A DNA stretch of 64,000 bases from Chloroflexota bacterium (GCA_016234495.1 JACRBI010000054.1:1-64000); one strand, 5' to 3'. Positions 50,120-59,828 are shown, numbered from the stretch's first letter. Program-made: numbers and translations. The notes: generated by a model not told the origin, from the letters alone.

Positions 50120-51858
50120 TAAGTGGTTTTCTCTTTTACGTGCCGATTTAATTCTTTTCTCAGCGCCTCAAACTTCTTCGCGTCGCTGGGAATTTCGATG
50201 ATGGTGGATTTTTCTGACGCGAGTGAATTTTCGAGCGTGGATTTCAGCGCGAGGCGTTCCACACGGACATAATCGATGCCATAGAGTTTTGCGGCGTGTT
50301 CGAAGGTCAATCCATGCGGGGCGGTGAATAATTCCGTGAACGGCGGCTCGAACTTCGAGATGGGCAGGCGCTCGAAAATCCCGCCGCCGCCGTTGTTGAT
50401 GATAATGATCGTGACGCGGATTCCGCAGCGTTGAATCGCAAGCAGTCCGTTCATGTCGTGATAAAAAGTTGTGTCGCCGCTGACGAAGACCAGCCCCGGC
50501 AGATATGCTGCCGCGCCAAGCGCGCTGGAAAGTGTGCCGTCAATTCCGCTCGCGCCGCGGTTGGCAAAGACTTGCACAGGCTTTTGACTCGGCTGAGCGA
50601 ATTGGTCAAGGTGGCGGACAGGCAAACTATTGGCGACGAAGAGTCCGCCGCCTGCCGGGAGTTGACTCGACACATCGGTCAGGATTCCACCCTCGAAGTC
50701 TGGTTCTGACCGAAGAGTATGGACTTCGTCCCAGACAGCGCGTTCGAGCTCCACCCATGCGGGTAGCCACAAGATGTCAGGTTGAAAACCTGACCTACCG
50801 AGCAACTCCTCACACAACAAAAGCGGATCGCACCACATGGAATGTGTCACGCGGAAGCGGTCATCGCGCCAGCGCGGAACATCGGAGATATGGATTTGCG
50901 GGACATCTTCGAGGCTATCGAGATAATCGCATAATGTGTTGCTGGTGGGAACATCGCCGAAGCGCAGAATCAATTGCGGGTGCAGGTTGGTTGGCAGGAA
51001 TGTATCGTATCCGCCGAGAATGTTTTCGTTGACATGTTCGCCGAAGCGCAAGCCAGAGAGTGAGTCTGTGAAAATGGGATAGCCGAGTCTTGTTGCGAGT
51101 TCGGTCAACCGCGCGGGGAAATCCCCGGCGGGGCAGCGCGGACCGCAGACGATGAGTCCGCGCGGGGCGGAGGAAATTTTGTCGGCGAGGAAATCTATCT
51201 GCGCGGGGGCGGGGAAAAGTTGGGGATGAGAAAATGTCACTTGCGCGGGAGCAGTTGTCAGCGCGGAAAGGAGCGCGTCATTCATCCACAAAGGAAGATC
51301 ATCGGGAACGTCAATCGGTTCAAGCGGTTTCCGAAATTGGAAATTCAAATGCACCGCGCCGGGCAAAGGCGATTGCGATGTCTCGAAGGCGCGCGCGGCG
51401 AGCGTTTGCAAATATCGAAAAAGATGTTTGGAGAAATTCGCTTCGGGCGCGGGGACATCGGCAAACCAGCGGACGTGGTCGCCGAAAAGTTTGAGCTGGT
51501 CAATGGTTTGGTTCGCGCCGCTCTCGCGCATCTCCGCGGGACGGTCGGCGGTGAGCACGATCAGCGGCACTTCGCTGTAATTCGACTCAATGATGGCGGG
51601 GAAAAAATTTGCGGCGGCGGTGCCGGAAGTGCAAAGAAGCGCGACAGGCTTTTGACTCGCGCGCGCAAGTCCGAGTGCAAAATAGGATGCAGAACGTTCG
51701 TCGTTGTGGACATAAACTTTGATGCCGCTTTCGGCGAATGCAATTGCCAGCGGCGTGGAGCGCGAACCCGGCGCGATGCAAACCGAATCCAGCCCAAGTT
51801 TTTTTAACTCGTTGACGAAGATACCCGACCAGGTCGTGTTGCGGTTGGCGGTGTTCAT
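50119..51858 (-). CDS. menD: 2-succinyl-5-enolpyruvyl-6-hydroxy-3-cyclohexene-1-carboxylate synthase
   Basis: ThDP-dependent enzyme joining isochorismate and 2-oxoglutarate. 579 residues: [14 protein letters not shown], the Glu-containing [32 protein letters not shown] and the ThDP/Mg motif [14 protein letters not shown] with [12 protein letters not shown]. An in-frame palindrome (50773-50798) encodes GRSGFQPD in the middle domain. Start at 51858: ATGA overlaps the menF stop and GAGGCGG is 8 nt upstream. Confidence 0.95.
   Translation of the reverse strand: MNTANRNTTWSGIFVNELKKLGLDSVCIAPGSRSTPLAIAFAESGIKVYVHNDERSASYFALGLARASQKPVALLCTSGTAAANFFPAIIESNYSEVPLIVLTADRPAEMRESGANQTIDQLKLFGDHVRWFADVPAPEANFSKHLFRYLQTLAARAFETSQSPLPGAVHLNFQFRKPLEPIDVPDDLPLWMNDALLSALTTAPAQVTFSHPQLFPAPAQIDFLADKISSAPRGLIVCGPRCPAGDFPARLTELATRLGYPIFTDSLSGLRFGEHVNENILGGYDTFLPTNLHPQLILRFGDVPTSNTLCDYLDSLEDVPQIHISDVPRWRDDRFRVTHSMWCDPLLLCEELLGRSGFQPDILWLPAWVELERAVWDEVHTLRSEPDFEGGILTDVSSQLPAGGGLFVANSLPVRHLDQFAQPSQKPVQVFANRGASGIDGTLSSALGAAAYLPGLVFVSGDTTFYHDMNGLLAIQRCGIRVTIIIINNGGGGIFERLPISKFEPPFTELFTAPHGLTFEHAAKLYGIDYVRVERLALKSTLENSLASEKSTIIEIPSDAKKFEALRKELNRHVKEKTT
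50773..50798. repeat. GTAGGTCA-family palindrome inside menD
   Basis: GATGTCAGGTT-GA-AAACCTGACCTAC, read in frame as GRSGFQPDI. Confidence 0.8.
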
Positions 51859-53174
51859 GCGCATTCCGCCTCGCTGCGTGCCGCATTTAATAAAAAGCGA
51901 ATCTTCAAACCCGTTTCGTCCCACTCTTTTTGCGGATCGGAATTTGCGACAATGCCCGCGCCGCCGAAAAGTGTGGCGCTGTTTTCGCGGAATAATCCCG
52001 AACGAATCGCAACCACGAAATCGCCGTCTCCGTTTGAGTCCACCCAGCCGATGGGAGCCGCGTACCAGCCGCGCTCGAATCTTTCAAGCTCACGGATGAC
52101 TTGCAGCGCTTCTTCAGTTGGCGTGCCGCCGACAGCGGGAGTCGGATGAAGCGCGGCAACGATGTTGAGAATGTTATGGTCTGGTTTCAATGCGCCTGTG
52201 ATTTTTGTGCGAAGATGTTGAATGTTCGGCAGACGCAAAAGTTTTGGCGCGGAATCAATCTCCAGCGATTCGGTCAGCGGCAGCATCTTTTCGCGTATCT
52301 GCTCGACGACAAAAATATGTTCGCTTTGGTCTTTGGCAGAATTCAAAAGTTGTTTGCCAAGCATTTCATCTTCGGCCGGAAATTCTCCGCGCCGAATGGA
52401 GCCTGCGATTGCGGCGGTTTTAAATTTCGCGCCGTTGACTGACACCAATCGCTCAGGTGTCGCGCCTGCAAAAATTGTTGCGGACGAAAATTCAAACATG
52501 AATCGAAAACATGCCGGGCATGATGCGCCGAGATTTTCAAGCATGGCAGGAACGTCAAATGCGCGGTTACCTGTCGCGTACATCGGACGCGCGAGCACGA
52601 TTTTTTTCAACCCGCCCTGTCGGATCATTCCCACCGAGCGTTCGATTGCAGTTTGCCAGTCGGCGCGGGATGTTTCCTGCGCGATGATTTCATCGGGCAT
52701 GGATGGGGATTGAAGAATCGCGGACTCAAATTTGGCGATGAATGATTCCGCTTCGAGACGAACCGCTTCACGCTTCGCGTCACCCGACAATTGATTCACG
52801 GAAATGAAATAATCAGCGCCGACGCGGATCAGCGCGTAACGCGGCAGGATCAGCGCCGCAGACGGGAACGAGTCCCAGTCGCCGCGTTCGGTCGAGTTGA
52901 AGAATGATCCGCCGCCGAGCAGAATTGGGCGCGGCAACGAGTCCGATTCGTTGATGCATATAATTTGCTGAAATAATTCCAGTGCAGATTGACCAAGTTC
53001 TGCAAAACGATTTCCGCTGTCAGTGGAAACCTGCGCGGTAATTCCAAGCCCGGCAATGGCTACCGGCGACTGCATGCTCTCGAAATAAAAACGCTCACTG
53101 CCGGCGCCGAAGCGCAGGAAATCTGTCAGCGAGGTTGATTTGTATGGAATAGTGTAATTGACGATGCGATTCAA
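51855..53174 (-). CDS. menF: Isochorismate synthase
   Basis: Converts chorismate to isochorismate, entry step of menaquinone synthesis; 439 residues from the TTG at 53174. Chorismate-binding motifs KKIVLARPMY, GATPERLVSVNG, SSIRRG-like AGSIRRGEFPAEDE, ALHPTPAVGGTPTEEAL and ERGWYAAPIGWVD are present. The ATG at 53222 overlaps the tetR stop by 17 nt and has no Shine-Dalgarno, whereas GGAG lies 7 nt before TTG 53174; start choice is moderate. Operon: tetR-menF-menD-menB-menE. Confidence 0.92.
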   Translation of the reverse strand: MNRIVNYTIPYKSTSLTDFLRFGAGSERFYFESMQSPVAIAGLGITAQVSTDSGNRFAELGQSALELFQQIICINESDSLPRPILLGGGSFFNSTERGDWDSFPSAALILPRYALIRVGADYFISVNQLSGDAKREAVRLEAESFIAKFESAILQSPSMPDEIIAQETSRADWQTAIERSVGMIRQGGLKKIVLARPMYATGNRAFDVPAMLENLGASCPACFRFMFEFSSATIFAGATPERLVSVNGAKFKTAAIAGSIRRGEFPAEDEMLGKQLLNSAKDQSEHIFVVEQIREKMLPLTESLEIDSAPKLLRLPNIQHLRTKITGALKPDHNILNIVAALHPTPAVGGTPTEEALQVIRELERFERGWYAAPIGWVDSNGDGDFVVAIRSGLFRENSATLFGGAGIVANSDPQKEWDETGLKIRFLLNAARSEAECA

Positions 53175-53205
53175 GAAAAATCTCCGGCACAAAACAAATG
53201 GTACG

Positions 53206-53799
53206 TTAGGTTCTGCCAACACTTTGCAACAATAATTTCCGCAAGGCAGGCAGCGAGCGGACAGGGTCAGGCTCGCCGGTGTACACCCAGCGCAGGATGA
53301 CCTCGTTCAACGCGCCCATCCATGCGCAAGCGGCGATCTCTGTATCCAATGGGGGGATGCTTCCGTCGGAGACGGCTTGATCGAGATTGTTTTTGATGAT
53401 GGCGATAAACCTGTCATTGACGGCGCGGCGTTTCTCCTCGAAGGCGAGTCCCAGCCCTGTGGCTTGCACGAGCGCGATCTTCGCCAGTCCGCGGTATTGG
53501 CCGAAAGTCTCCAAACAGACGCGCAAAGCCAGGTCGAGGCGTGCCATGCCCGAGGTCGAAGTGGCGAGGCGGTCTTTTAATCTGCCTTCTAGCAGGTCGG
53601 CGAAGGTGTCCACCAAGGCGAGGAAAATATCCTGTTTGCTGGGGAAGTAGAAATAGAACGAGCCTTTGGATGTGTTCGACTCGGCCACGATGTCATCAAC
53701 CTTGGTGTCATGGTAGCCTTTGCTGGCGAAGACGGTCACTGCCGCTTCGAGGATGCGGGCGCGAGTTTCGTGGGAGGGGTTGGCAGGGGCTTCTGTCAT
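53206..53799 (-). CDS. TetR/AcrR-family transcriptional regulator
   Basis: A 197-residue regulator. The N-terminal HTH is standard (ILEAAVTVFASKGYHDTKVDDIVAESNTS then KGSFYFYFPSKQDIF, residues 15-60); the C-terminal ligand domain is unassigned. First gene before menF, 31 nt from its TTG start. A palindromic operator (53810-53830) lies between its own promoter and ATG, so autorepression and control of the men genes are likely. Ligand unknown. Confidence 0.92.
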   Translation of the reverse strand: MTEAPANPSHETRARILEAAVTVFASKGYHDTKVDDIVAESNTSKGSFYFYFPSKQDIFLALVDTFADLLEGRLKDRLATSTSGMARLDLALRVCLETFGQYRGLAKIALVQATGLGLAFEEKRRAVNDRFIAIIKNNLDQAVSDGSIPPLDTEIAACAWMGALNEVILRWVYTGEPDPVRSLPALRKLLLQSVGRT

Positions 53800-53809
53800 G
53801 GTGAATAAA

Positions 53810-53830
53810 CCGACTGGTCAGTCTAGTCGG
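53810..53830 (-). promoter_or_regulatory. Probable TetR operator
   Basis: CCGACTGGTCAGTCTAGTCGG holds overlapping palindromes: GACTG-GT-CAGTC and CCGACT-N9-AGTCGG. It starts 11 nt upstream of the tetR ATG and directly after the expected transcription start. Confidence 0.75.
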
Positions 53831-53836
53831 CTGAAA

Positions 53837-53865
53837 AGAATAGCACAACCAAAAAGCCGCGTCAA
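53837..53865 (-). promoter_or_regulatory. Promoter of the tetR-men operon
   Basis: Minus strand TTGACG at 53865-53860, 17-nt spacer, TATTCT at 53842-53837. The -35 lies inside the terminator hairpin of the upstream F420 oxidoreductase gene. Confidence 0.75.
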
Positions 53866-53877
53866 GGTGACGCGGCT
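53851..53877 (-). terminator. Terminator of the F420 gene run
   Basis: Perfect stem AGCCGCGTCA / TGACGCGGCT with a 3-nt loop, followed on the minus strand by TTTTT. Confidence 0.88.
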
Positions 53878-53893
53878 CATATATAAAAAATGA

Positions 53894-53957
53894 CAGTAGG
53901 GGCGACCCGCCCAGACAGAAAAGTTTCCTGTCTTACCATGAAGGGTCGCCCCTGCTG
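53894..53957. repeat. GTAGGGGCGACC inverted repeat, copy 3
   Basis: CAGTAGGGGCGACCCGCC ... GGGTCGCCCCTGCTG, with an inner pair CAGACAGAAAA / TTTCCTGTCTT, downstream of the oxidoreductase. Confidence 0.82.
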
Positions 53958-53968
53958 TTTTTGTGAGA

Positions 53969-54967
<999 letters not shown>

Positions 54968-54991
54968 GAGGTTCTCCTTGAAATAAAATTT

Positions 54992-55033
54992 GCCACAGAG
55001 TCCTCAGAGATAAAACTCCGTGTGCTCTGTGGC
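54992..55033. repeat. CCACAGAG inverted repeat, copy 3
   Basis: GCCACAGAG ... CTCTGTGGC with an inner CTCAGAGATAAAACTCCG region, between the oxidoreductase and cofC. Confidence 0.7.
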
Positions 55034-55041
55034 TAAATGGT

Positions 55042-55650
55042 TTACGTCTTTAAACCTTCCAATTTGCGTACCATTTCCAGGTCCTCTGGAAGATCGAGGT
55101 CCAATCCCAAAGACGGTAATTCAATAATCTCCAACTGGGCGCCGGCTTTTTTTGCGCGCTCACAATGCCGCTGAAATGAATCCTCGCCGAAGTCATACTC
55201 GATCAGCCCCGCGGGGCACATCAACAAGGCATTTGTCCCTTTGCGATGGCGGTCCGGCGCAATGACAACCACCGGCGGCTTCACCGCGCGATCGATCAAC
55301 GCCAGCACATCCTCGCGTTCCAGCAATGGCAGGTCGGCGGGCAGAACCAAAACGCCATGTGTCGCATGAACTTTGGCCATAACCGACGCGCGCGTCAGCG
55401 CAGTATTCAAATGAGGCTGACCATCTTCCTGCACGGTCTTTGCCCCGTGATTGCGGGCAATCGTCAGCGCCTGCGGATCGCGGCTCACCACCAGCACCTG
55501 ATCCAGTTCTTTCAAAGTCGAAAGCGTTTTGAGCGTGCGTTCCAACAATTCCTGATTTAATGCAGTCCGTTCATTCTCGGTAAGCGCTCCAGACAAACGT
55601 GACTTTCCGCGCCGCAAAGGTTTTACAGGGACAATTGCCCAAAGTGTCAT
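55042..55650 (-). CDS. cofC: 2-phospho-L-lactate guanylyltransferase (CofC/FbiD)
   Basis: Activates phospholactate or PEP with GTP for F420 synthesis. 202 residues in a nucleotidyltransferase fold: AIVPVKPLRRGKSRLSG (P-loop-like GTP-binding signature), VVSRDPQALTIARNHGA, and VLPADLPLLEREDV with the metal-binding Asp. The stop of cofD lies 2 nt upstream, so the two are co-transcribed. Whether it prefers phospholactate or phosphoenolpyruvate cannot be read from the sequence. Confidence 0.92.
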   Translation of the reverse strand: MTLWAIVPVKPLRRGKSRLSGALTENERTALNQELLERTLKTLSTLKELDQVLVVSRDPQALTIARNHGAKTVQEDGQPHLNTALTRASVMAKVHATHGVLVLPADLPLLEREDVLALIDRAVKPPVVVIAPDRHRKGTNALLMCPAGLIEYDFGEDSFQRHCERAKKAGAQLEIIELPSLGLDLDLPEDLEMVRKLEGLKT

Positions 55651-55652
55651 AT

Positions 55653-56612
55653 TTATAAACTCCCGGCAAAGTTTAACACATTCGCCGCCAACAAGGCGCG
55701 GTCATCAAAAGTATTCATAAGTGTATTCGTGACCAGCGTCTTCGTTTCAATTTTATCTGATAAAGAAGAGTCCACCGTATCCAACACAAATCCGCTCAAT
55801 AAGGTACGGTAATGATTCGCGACGGCCAGCGCCGAGGGTTCAATGCCAAGTTCTCTGTACATCTTTGCAGCAGGTCCTTTTACGGTCTGCCCGCCAATGA
55901 TGGGCGAGACTGCGACCACCGGCTTGTTTATTTTTTGGATGACCCGCAGAATCGGATCCACGCTCACCCAGGGATTCGACGGGCAAATGAGTATTGCCTC
56001 GGCTGAATCAATCGCTTCGCGCACACCCGGAGCTGGTTCAGCGACTTGGACTCCGTCGAACCGAAAGCCTTTCACCTGCGGCTCGCAGTGTCTGTGGACG
56101 AAATATTCCTGAAAGGCCAACTCGCCTTCGTCGGTCTCCACCAATGTCCGCACAGGTGAATCGGACATTGGCAGAACTGTGTGCTTGACTCCCCATGCTT
56201 TGCAAAAATCCCTTGTGACTTGAGTCAGCGATTGTCCTTCTTTCATCCTTCTTGTTCTTTCAAGGTGCGTGGCAATGTCCTGATCGCCGAGACTGAACCA
56301 GTTTGGTCCGCCAAGTTTTTCGATATTCGCAAGGGTATTCCAGCTTTCGTTGACGCGCCCCCAGCCTGTTTCGGGGTTGGCCAGCCCCGCCAGCGTGTAA
56401 CAGACCGTGTCAAGGTCGGGGCAGATGTACATCCCCAAATGCTCAAAATCATCGCCGGTGTTGACGATGACAGTTAAATCTTCGGGAGGGAGAATTTGGG
56501 CAAGTCCGTGCGCCAGTTTCGCGCCGCCGACTCCGCCTGCAAGGGCGACGATTCGACGGTGGACGATGGACGGCTGACCGTGGGATGCGTCTTTAGAATT
56601 CGTTGGTTTCAT
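55653..56612 (-). CDS. cofD: 2-phospho-L-lactate transferase (CofD/FbiA)
   Basis: Joins the activated phospho-acid to the deazaflavin Fo. 319 residues from ATG 56612; the core starts with [19 protein letters not shown], continues with [39 protein letters not shown] and [14 protein letters not shown], all CofD motifs. The first 20 residues include repeat-encoded sequence (56552-56584) and overlap the end of the S23-type gene. No Shine-Dalgarno is seen, so the start is uncertain. Confidence 0.93.
   Translation of the reverse strand: MKPTNSKDASHGQPSIVHRRIVALAGGVGGAKLAHGLAQILPPEDLTVIVNTGDDFEHLGMYICPDLDTVCYTLAGLANPETGWGRVNESWNTLANIEKLGGPNWFSLGDQDIATHLERTRRMKEGQSLTQVTRDFCKAWGVKHTVLPMSDSPVRTLVETDEGELAFQEYFVHRHCEPQVKGFRFDGVQVAEPAPGVREAIDSAEAILICPSNPWVSVDPILRVIQKINKPVVAVSPIIGGQTVKGPAAKMYRELGIEPSALAVANHYRTLLSGFVLDTVDSSLSDKIETKTLVTNTLMNTFDDRALLAANVLNFAGSL
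56552..56584. repeat. CCATAGACC-family repeat at the cofD N-terminus
   Basis: CGACGGTGGACGATGGACGG and CTGACCGTGGG on the plus strand; encodes [11 protein letters not shown] just before the first conserved CofD strand. Confidence 0.65.
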
Positions 56613-57003
56613 ATGGGGTGTGATCTTCGCGGATATTTTTGTTTGAGGGAACCAATGATTTTCTAAAAGCGCTACTGCGTTTAGCAAGCTCCTGCGCTTT
56701 TGCGTCAAATTGATTCAGATATGCTTCATCGGTGACATATTTTCGGCGCGTGATAAGTCTTTGACATGCAACCGTCTCAATCAAAGATCGAAGTGCCAAT
56801 CCCAAAAAGCGATTTTGTTCAGGATCGCTCTGCCCTGTTGACCCTTCCGCAATATTTAGCGAGACAGATGTAGCTGCGCGAGTGATTTGTGATTTTAGAT
56901 TGAACCGCTCGCTCTCAGGGAGTTTTTCTGCTAATTCATAGATTGCATCACTGTATTCCAGAGATAATTTCCAGACATCGAGGTTTTCGAATTTGAAAGA
57001 CAT
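56593..57003 (-). CDS. S23-type four-helix bundle protein
   Basis: A 136-residue helical protein of the family encoded in 23S rRNA intervening sequences and also found alone (TIGR02436-like): FENLDVWKLSLEYSDAIYELA, LKSQITRAATSVSLNIAEG, RFLGLALRSLIET. Its function is unknown. It lies between the nitroreductase and cofD inside the F420 run; its stop at 56593 is 20 nt beyond the cofD ATG. A second family member lies at 59412-59783, at the other end of the run. Confidence 0.88.
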   Translation of the reverse strand: MSFKFENLDVWKLSLEYSDAIYELAEKLPESERFNLKSQITRAATSVSLNIAEGSTGQSDPEQNRFLGLALRSLIETVACQRLITRRKYVTDEAYLNQFDAKAQELAKRSSAFRKSLVPSNKNIREDHTPYETNEF

Positions 57004-57026
57004 TTCAATTCCTTGTTTTGAAAATA

Positions 57027-57054
57027 CAGTCTATGGTCTACTGTCCACCGTCAA
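57027..57054. repeat. CCATAGACC-family repeat at the nitroreductase C-terminus
   Basis: CAGTCTATGGTCTACTGTCC and ACCGTCAA on the plus strand. It encodes LTVDSRP and supplies the TAG stop. Confidence 0.65.
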
Positions 57055-57654
57055 AAGCACTTCACTCATTGGTTTTCTTTCTCTTACCTGTGGATTTTCA
57101 GCGGGATAGCCAAGCAGGAACATGGCCTGCGGCTCCCATGATTTTGGCAGGTTCAAAACTTCCTGTACGGTTTCCTGTGCGAACAGTGGACTGCAGACCC
57201 AGACTCCGCCCAGCCCTTCGGCGTGCGCAGCCAGAAGCAGCTGCATCCCCGCATTGGCGGCAGATTGAGTTGCCATGATGAACTCGGCTTTTTTTCTGCG
57301 GCGGTCGGGGTATTTGTCCATCTCGCTCATGTCTACGCTGAGGATGACGACCAGCGGCGCAGAGAGGATTCTGTCTTTGGAGCGGGTTACACGGCTGGAA
57401 ATTTCCTCGGGCGAAATATGCTCGTTTTCAAGTTCCTGCTGGAAATTTTTTGCCATTGATTCTGCGAGGAGGGTTTTGGCAGATAACTCTGTCAGGACAG
57501 CAAATCTCCATGGCTGGCGGTTGTGCGCGGATGGGGCGAATGTGGCAGTGGTGAGAATCTCCTCGATCACCGAATCAGGTATCGGGTCCGCTTTGAAGCG
57601 GCGGATCGAGCGGCGAGTCTTCATGAAGCGATGCAAATCTTCTTTTGCTGGCAT
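57031..57654 (-). CDS. Nitroreductase-family protein, FbiB C-terminal-like
   Basis: A 207-residue FMN-dependent nitroreductase-fold protein: TRRSIRRFKADPIP, ATFAPSAHNRQPWRFAVL (FMN-binding), QSAANAGMQLLLAAHAEGLGGVWV and LLGYPAENP. In actinobacteria the same domain is fused to the CofE-type ligase as FbiB, where it reduces dehydro-F420-0. Here it stands 57 bp downstream of cofE as a separate gene, so the same role is likely. An unrelated nitroreductase function remains possible. Confidence 0.85.
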   Translation of the reverse strand: MPAKEDLHRFMKTRRSIRRFKADPIPDSVIEEILTTATFAPSAHNRQPWRFAVLTELSAKTLLAESMAKNFQQELENEHISPEEISSRVTRSKDRILSAPLVVILSVDMSEMDKYPDRRRKKAEFIMATQSAANAGMQLLLAAHAEGLGGVWVCSPLFAQETVQEVLNLPKSWEPQAMFLLGYPAENPQVRERKPMSEVLLTVDSRP

Positions 57655-57711
57655 TTTGTTTTCGCGTCGAATCCCAGTGTATCAAACGCGGATAAGATTC
57701 CTGTTAGTGTT

Positions 57712-58533
57712 TTAGCGGAACATATCCTGTTCTTTCGGGCGGATGAGTTCTTTGAGCGAGCCTTCGCCCAGCGGATAAGGGAAGCCGCGCACATGCACGG
57801 CGGGGATTCCCTCGGCGGCCTGCCCCATGACGAGAGATGCGGCGGCGGCGAGTTCATCTGCCACTGCAACGACGGTAACTTTGAGTGTATAACCAAACAG
57901 GTCTTTCCAGCCGCGTTCGTCAATCAACGCGGGGAGTCCGCTGAGTCCAATGCAAATTCCGACCGTGCCGTTGCGCCAGGCGCGGCCATGCGAGTCGATG
58001 ATCATCACGCCGACATTTTTGCCTGTGTCTTGTTTAATTTTTTCGCGAATGTTTCGAGCAGATAGATCGGGATCTTTGGGGAGAAGTAAAACGTATTCTT
58101 CAGCCCTCACCCCTGGCACCTCTCCCTCAGGGAGAGGGGGAGCAACGTTTGAGTGGTCAATGCCGGCGTTGGCACACACAAAACCGAGTTTGTGTTCAAC
58201 GATGATCGTTCCGACACGCACGCGTAAAACTTCATTACTTTCCTGTAACATGAGTTCCACAACCCGCGCGTCTTTATCCGCTTTTTGGGCGAGTTCAACA
58301 GCCTGCGAAGATGGTGTCACGGTCGCAAGGTTTACGATTCGTCCTTCACTTTTGCTGACGATCTTCTGCGCGAGAACAAGGATGTCATCGTTTTGCAATT
58401 CAAGGTTTGATTCGTTCAACGACTTAACGAGAATATCCGCCAGGTTGTCGCCTTGGCGGATGAGTGGGATGTTTTCGAGGGGGGTTAATCTAAGAGGTTG
58501 CAAGGATTTATCTATTGGGCTTACACAGGTCAA
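57712..58533 (-). CDS. cofE: Coenzyme F420-0:L-glutamate ligase
   Basis: Adds gamma-linked glutamates to F420-0 with GTP. 273 residues: LENIPLIRQGDNLADILV, DDILVLAQKIVSKSEGR, ELMLQESNEVLRV, NAGIDHSNV, MIIDSHGRAWRNGTVGICIGLSG, the last with the nucleotide-binding region. The loop after NAGIDHSNV carries an insert APPLPEGEVPGVRAEEY encoded by a palindrome (58104-58141); relatives go directly to YVLLPKDPD. The TTG at 58533 opens the frame; no Shine-Dalgarno supports it, so the start is uncertain. Confidence 0.93.
   Translation of the reverse strand: MTCVSPIDKSLQPLRLTPLENIPLIRQGDNLADILVKSLNESNLELQNDDILVLAQKIVSKSEGRIVNLATVTPSSQAVELAQKADKDARVVELMLQESNEVLRVRVGTIIVEHKLGFVCANAGIDHSNVAPPLPEGEVPGVRAEEYVLLLPKDPDLSARNIREKIKQDTGKNVGVMIIDSHGRAWRNGTVGICIGLSGLPALIDERGWKDLFGYTLKVTVVAVADELAAAASLVMGQAAEGIPAVHVRGFPYPLGEGSLKELIRPKEQDMFR
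58104..58141. repeat. CCTCTCCCTGAGGGAGAGG repeat inside cofE
   Basis: CCTCACCCCTGGCACCTCTC and CCTCAGGGAGAGGGGG on the plus strand, with the palindrome CCTCTCCC-T-C-A-GGGAGAGG at its core. Read in frame as PPLPEGEVPGVRA. Confidence 0.85.
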
Positions 58534-58576
58534 AATATTTTAGCTGCGAACACTTGCGCCGCGCGCCAGTGCGGTG

Positions 58577-58634
58577 TTTCGCGAATTTGTTCGAATTTTT
58601 TAAAAATTTAGCGAAAATTCGTGTAATTCGCGGC
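58577..58634. repeat. GCGAATT palindromic element, copy 4
   Basis: CGCGAATT / AATTCGCG around a TTTTTTAAAAATTTAGCGAA centre, between cofE and the F420 reductase gene. Preceded by a CACTTGCG-like palindrome (58550-58571). Confidence 0.8.
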
Positions 58635-58659
58635 AGTTCTTTATAATCTGCGAACCCTT

Positions 58660-59343
58660 TCAATCTGTGGATTGTTTTGCGCCAGTGATCTTGATGCCTG
58701 CATGAGTGGAGCCGTATTTTTTATTGATGCCGATCAGCACGCTGGTCAGCCCTTCAACGACGACCGAGTTTTCGATTGGGCCGGCGTCCCAGCCTCGCAG
58801 GCCGGCGGCTTCGACCAGTTTAATGGTTTCGGCGCGCGCTTCCTTGCTGGTGCCGGTGACGAGCACGTCACATTCCACGTCGGCGTTGTCGAGCAGGTGT
58901 TCATGCGAAATATTTTGGAAGGCGGCGCACACCTGTACATCGTCGCCTAGTATTTGCTTTGCCTCCTGCGCGGCGGAACCTGCGGCGGGCATTTGCACCG
59001 TGGCAACTTTCGGCGGCACAAGCGGCACGGTCACGTCCACAAGGATTTTTCCCTTGAGTTCCGCTTTGATTGTTTCCAGCGTATCGCGATGCGCGGAGTA
59101 TGGGACGGTCAGCACGGCGATATTCGAATCACGCGCCGCTTCGAGGTTGCTCATCCCTTCGACGGAGATTCCATCCCCGAGCATTTGCCTGATCTCACTC
59201 GCCGCGGCGACAGCCTTCTCTGCCGTGCGTGAGCCAATGCGGACATGATAGCCTGCGCGCGCCCAGCGGTACGCCAGTCCCTTGCCTTCCTTGCCTGTCC
59301 CGCCGAGTACGGCGATGGATAATAAAAGATTTGAATTTGACAT
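58660..59343 (-). CDS. npdG: NADPH-dependent F420 reductase
   Basis: Passes hydride between NADPH and F420. 227 residues with an N-terminal Rossmann motif AVLGGTGKEGKGLAYRWA, the NADP 2'-phosphate site RIGSRTAEKA, the VLTVPYSAH segment, VTVPLVPPK, and QNISHEHLLDNADVECDVLVTG with the family histidines. GGAG stands 5 nt before the ATG. First gene of the F420 run; its product closes the redox loop between NADPH and F420. Confidence 0.94.
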   Translation of the reverse strand: MSNSNLLLSIAVLGGTGKEGKGLAYRWARAGYHVRIGSRTAEKAVAAASEIRQMLGDGISVEGMSNLEAARDSNIAVLTVPYSAHRDTLETIKAELKGKILVDVTVPLVPPKVATVQMPAAGSAAQEAKQILGDDVQVCAAFQNISHEHLLDNADVECDVLVTGTSKEARAETIKLVEAAGLRGWDAGPIENSVVVEGLTSVLIGINKKYGSTHAGIKITGAKQSTD

Positions 59344-59411
59344 GCGGTCTCCGTGAAAAATAATGTTGGTGATTTTAAGTGTCGAATGTGTCGAAGTGTC
59401 AGGGTGTCGTG

Positions 59412-59783
59412 TTATTTCGGCTGGAGTCTCAGCGAACGTTTGAGGGCGTTGATTAAGCCTTTGGTTTTGTATGCCTGGTCGTAATGTGTTTTCCGTGTAT
59501 TCTCGTCAATGTAACCAATATCAAACGCAGCATAGAGGAGTGATTGAACTTCAACAGCCGAACGGCGCGCGATGACTAAAAAACGGGCAAATTCTATATT
59601 AGATTCACAATCAAAACCTTCTGCAATATTTGTCATGGCGGAAACAGACGCCCTGCGGATTTGATCTCGTAAGCCGAAGTCTTTACTGAATTCACCCGTG
59701 CTGGTTAATTTGTAAACTATCTTTACCAAATTACGTGCTTCCTGCCACGCAATAATATCTTCAAACTTTTTGATTAACGCCAT
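59412..59783 (-). CDS. S23-type four-helix bundle protein (second copy)
   Basis: A 123-residue paralogue of the protein at 56593: FEDIIAWQEARNLVKIVYKL, LRDQIRRASVSAMTNIAEGF, FARFLVIARRSAVEVQSLL. The family is helical and of unknown function. It is flanked by repeat-like ends (GTGTCGAAGTGTCAGGGTGTCG downstream, GACACTTTTGACACTACGAC upstream), hinting at mobility. It is not within a 23S rRNA gene here. Confidence 0.88.
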   Translation of the reverse strand: MALIKKFEDIIAWQEARNLVKIVYKLTSTGEFSKDFGLRDQIRRASVSAMTNIAEGFDCESNIEFARFLVIARRSAVEVQSLLYAAFDIGYIDENTRKTHYDQAYKTKGLINALKRSLRLQPK

Positions 59784-59828
59784 AAACCCTCCATGCTACA
59801 GATGACACTTTTGACACTACGACACTTT

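Noticed and set aside
59412-59783. A 23S rRNA gene around the S23-type protein
   Set aside because: No rRNA sequence flanks either S23-type gene.
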